DNA of 21,562 bases from Saccoglossus kowalevskii (lineage: Eukaryota > Hemichordata > Enteropneusta > Harrimaniidae), in contig NW_003157982.1 in the NCBI RefSeq assembly GCF_000003605.2, forward strand, positions 1-21,562, written 5' to 3'. Each line of letters opens with the position of its first letter. The first letter of the stretch is position 1. Below the pieces are notes generated by a model. The model saw only the letters and a list, made by a program, of their open reading frames with translations. It did no database searches and was not told the DNA's origin. Both the position numbers and the translations under genes were made by a program. Shown here piece by piece: positions 21,557 to 21,562 of this stretch.

Positions 21557-21562
21557 TGAGAA
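21557..21562. other. Right edge of the array
   Basis: After GCTATGATGTCAGGGTTA the repeat stops matching: TGAGAA stands where GTGGGA is expected. TGAGAA is the reverse complement of TTCTCA at 3-8. Only six bases are visible, so the nature of the flank is unknown. Confidence 0.6.

Noticed and set aside
3-21562. Terminal inverted repeats of a DNA transposon
   Set aside because: Only six bases match (TTCTCA and TGAGAA), no target-site duplication can be seen, and no transposase-like sequence exists. It is kept only as a lead in the findings.
1-21562. Promoters, terminators, tRNA or rRNA genes, polyadenylation signals
   Set aside because: Any such signal would have to recur in each unit. No TATA box, AATAAA, tRNA box pattern or rRNA-like sequence is seen in the consensus or variants.

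Overview
The whole window is one tandem-repeat array. From about position 9 to 21556 it consists of head-to-tail copies of a 43-bp unit, with only 8 and 6 bases at the edges that do not fit. I find no credible protein-coding gene, no RNA gene, no transposon gene and no CRISPR structure. A unit count closes exactly: 498 complete units (476 of 43 bp, 17 of 50 bp, 3 of 44 bp, 2 of 40 bp) plus a final 18-base partial unit.

Organism: a eukaryote is likely, because a 21.5-kb non-coding minisatellite-type array with nested internal duplications is typical of eukaryotic chromosomes. A vertebrate would fit (no CpG in the consensus, telomere-like TTAGGG words, a mammalian-type 5' splice-site word), but one 43-base word cannot prove it. 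I do not recognise the repeat as a named satellite.

The consensus unit (for example 524-566) is about 42% GC and strongly strand-asymmetric (13 G against 5 C on the plus strand). Read from TCAT it divides into TCATTGCTATGA, then TGTCAGGGTTAGTGGGACA, one G, then GTAAGATTTAC. Each of the three segments is a short inverted repeat with 4-bp arms. Nearly every unit also carries CAGGTAAGA, an almost perfect 5' splice site, and a telomere-like core, CAGGGTTAG. Twelve variant units turn that core into exact TTAGGGTTAG.

Layout: 9-780 is a left edge followed by a nearly uniform run. 740-3400 is a mosaic rich in 50-bp units with a 351-bp higher-order period. 4513-6762 holds a 652-bp block present twice, 1469 bp apart. 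7150-8181 is the most uniform stretch. 8182-8350 repeats 611-779. 11067-16140 is a patchwork of duplicated blocks with offsets of 2200 and 2816 bp. 16341-16600 is a patch of private mutations. 17475-18807 carries an 860-bp duplication. 18990-21560 repeats blocks seen near 2.5, 12 and 6.5 kb.

There is no gene system in which parts work together. The interest lies in how the array evolved (a two-state variant code, marker units spread in linked blocks) and in what about 500 clustered copies of a splice-donor and telomere-like word might do if transcribed or bound by protein.
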